In this document: positions 6,814 through 7,395 of the stretch, one piece after another
Position numbering within the stretch: position 1 is the stretch's first letter
How the letters are laid out: every line of letters starts with the position of its first letter
Assembly: GCF_004770995.1 (NCBI RefSeq)
Contig: NZ_RQHW01000037.1
Location: forward strand, 1-7,395
Source of the DNA: Leptospira idonii
Lineage (GTDB): Bacteria; Spirochaetota; Leptospiria; Leptospirales; Leptospiraceae
Length of the DNA: 7,395 nucleotides
Direction of reading: 5' to 3'
Notes under the pieces: generated by a model
What the model was told of the DNA's origin: nothing
The model's input: the letters and a program-made list of their open reading frames with translations, nothing else
Databases searched by the model: none
Position numbers and translations under genes: made by a program

Positions 6814-6840
6814 CATTAATACACCATAGGTGAATTAATG
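6814..6840. promoter_or_regulatory. 27-base palindromic operator between the two HTH genes
   Basis: CATTAATACACC (6814-6825) and GGTGAATTAATG (6829-6840) are inverted repeats pairing at 11 of 12 positions around a central ATA. Symmetry and size fit a dimeric HTH repressor site. The core hexamer GTGTAT or its complement ATACAC occurs at 6799-6804, 6819-6824 (inside the palindrome) and 6862-6867, so extra half-sites may flank it. The site fills the space between the -35 and -10 of the leftward promoter and lies about 33 bases before the rightward start codon, so it could control both genes. Confidence 0.75.
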
Positions 6841-6844
6841 TCAA
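6816..6844 (-). promoter_or_regulatory. Leftward sigma70-type promoter for the XRE regulator
   Basis: Read on the minus strand, a perfect TTGACA (6839-6844) is followed after exactly 17 bases by TATTAA (6816-6821), four of six for the -10. Transcription would start near 6809, giving a leader of about 30 bases to ATG 6779 or about 113 bases to ATG 6695. The palindromic operator overlaps both boxes, which predicts repression by steric block. Confidence 0.6.
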
Positions 6845-6872
6845 TGAAAAATAAATTATTAGTGTATTTTTA

Positions 6873-7286
6873 ATGACCTCAAAGAAAACTGAAAAACTAA
6901 TTGGAAAGAAGGTACAAGCAGTTATAGAAGATCATGGTGAAAGCCAGAAAGAAGCAGCTCCTGAGCTTAATATTTCTCCAGCAGGATTGAACAATATTAT
7001 CCAAGGTAGAGTAGAATCGCTCTCTCAAGCATTTCTAACTACTTTTAAAGAAAGATATAAGGTAAATCTCGATTGGCTTTTAGATGATTCCAAATCTATT
7101 AAACCTGTTCTGTATTCTTCTTCCGATGAAGGACAGGTTTTTCAGATGGATGAGGATAAAGTTTTATTCAGCAAAATCAAAAGCACAAAAGGTGTGAAAG
7201 AAATCGTAAAGACGCTCTTACAAATTTCACCTGATCAGAGAAAGATCATTGCTGATGTAGCTTCTGAGTTTGCAAAAAAGAAGTAA
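6873..7286 (+). CDS. CI-like helix-turn-helix transcriptional regulator
   Basis: This 137-residue protein has an N-terminal HTH of the lambda-repressor type (residues about 8-71): a first helix LIGKKVQAVIEDHG, a second ESQKEAAPELN, then ISPAGLNNIIQGRVESLS, ending in YKVNLDWLLDDS, which closely matches the usual end of phage CI-type HTH domains. The C-terminal half (about 88-137) is charged and helical, ending LQISPDQRKIIADVASEF, a common dimerisation-type tail; there is no S24 peptidase domain, so it is not an SOS-cleaved repressor. No Shine-Dalgarno sequence precedes ATG 6873 (the upstream bases are an A/T run), so translation may be leaderless or weak. It is divergent from the XRE gene and shares its palindromic operator, recalling a phage-type switch. 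Its target beyond that operator cannot be told. Confidence 0.8.
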   Translation: MTSKKTEKLIGKKVQAVIEDHGESQKEAAPELNISPAGLNNIIQGRVESLSQAFLTTFKERYKVNLDWLLDDSKSIKPVLYSSSDEGQVFQMDEDKVLFSKIKSTKGVKEIVKTLLQISPDQRKIIADVASEFAKKK

Positions 7287-7323
7287 TCTTTCAAATCTTA
7301 AATAGCAATCCTATTGGCATTCC

Positions 7324-7360
7324 CTAACCGGCTACGCCTTCCGTGGCTTCGCTCGGTTAG
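7324..7360. terminator. Hairpin after the CI-like gene
   Basis: CTAACCG (7324-7330) pairs with CGGTTAG (7354-7360), and GCTACG (7331-7336) with CGTGGC (7342-7347) allowing one G-T pair, around the loop CCTTC; TTCGCT (7348-7353) is bulged. It lies about 38 bases past the stop and could end that transcript, though no T-run follows. It shares TCCGTGGC with the hairpin at 372-391 at the other end of the block. Confidence 0.45.
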
Positions 7361-7366
7361 ACATTC

Positions 7367-7388
7367 GGGGCGCGGCACAGCAGATAAC
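7367..7388 (-). repeat. Right copy of the 22-base inverted repeat
   Basis: These bases, starting GGGGCGCGGCA and ending CAGATAAC, are the reverse complement of 338-359 at 20 of 22 positions. They run directly into the start of the second attC-like repeat. Together with the left copy they bracket all six complete genes. Confidence 0.65.
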
Positions 7389-7395
7389 TTCGGCT
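7384..7395 (+). repeat. Start of a second attC-like repeat, cut by the window edge
   Basis: ATAACTTCGGCT matches ATAACTACGGCT (203-214), the first arm of the left attC-like structure, at 11 of 12 bases in direct orientation. The rest of the structure would lie beyond the right edge, so its size and pairing cannot be checked here. Confidence 0.5.

Noticed and set aside
6420..7286. The two HTH genes as a toxin-antitoxin pair
   Set aside because: Both products are HTH proteins, they are divergent rather than co-transcribed, and neither resembles a RelE/HigB, PIN or other toxin fold.
1..7395. CRISPR array, tRNA or rRNA genes, transposase or integrase genes
   Set aside because: I saw no regularly spaced direct repeats, no cloverleaf-like sequence and no recombinase motif in any frame.

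Overview
The window looks like an accessory (defence-island type) segment of an AT-rich bacterial genome. The AT-rich coding style, the weak or non-canonical start signals and the GC-rich structured spacers between AT-rich genes remind me of Leptospira or a related spirochaete. That is an impression from composition and style, not a proof; no housekeeping gene is present to fix the taxon.

Layout. Positions 1-206 hold the end of an unidentified upstream gene whose frame appears broken. Positions 203-342 form a GC-rich, multi-armed inverted-repeat structure resembling an integron attC site. A small hairpin (372-391) and a plausible promoter (392-420) follow. Then comes a tight four-gene operon on the + strand: a Vsr-type endonuclease (448-861), a 979-residue protein with two GHKL ATPase modules, one MORC/MutL-like and one histidine-kinase-like (858-3797), a protein with an N-terminal receiver domain (3787-5250), and a DNA cytosine-5 methyltransferase (5240-6286). 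Each gene overlaps the next by 4 or 11 bases. Two hairpins at 6331-6420 separate the operon from a convergent XRE-type regulator (complement 6420-6779). That gene is divergent from a second, CI-like HTH gene (6873-7286). Their shared spacer carries a near-perfect 27-base palindrome lying over the -35/-10 region of the leftward promoter. The right edge has another hairpin and the start of a second attC-like repeat.

How the genes may work together. The four-gene operon reads as a modification-plus-signalling conflict system: the methyltransferase marks DNA, the MORC-like part of the kinase could sense or remodel DNA, its histidine-kinase end could phosphorylate the receiver protein, and Vsr is the only recognisable nuclease. 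Vsr could be the cutting activity or simply repair T:G mismatches left by deaminated 5-methylcytosine. Prokaryotic MORC-like GHKL proteins are known from restriction-modification neighbourhoods; the built-in two-component relay is the unusual part.

The first ~22 bases after the left attC-like site (338-359) are complementary, 20 of 22, to the bases leading into the right one (7367-7388). This is what is expected if the whole ~7 kb is a single very large integron-type cassette, or an element with terminal inverted repeats.
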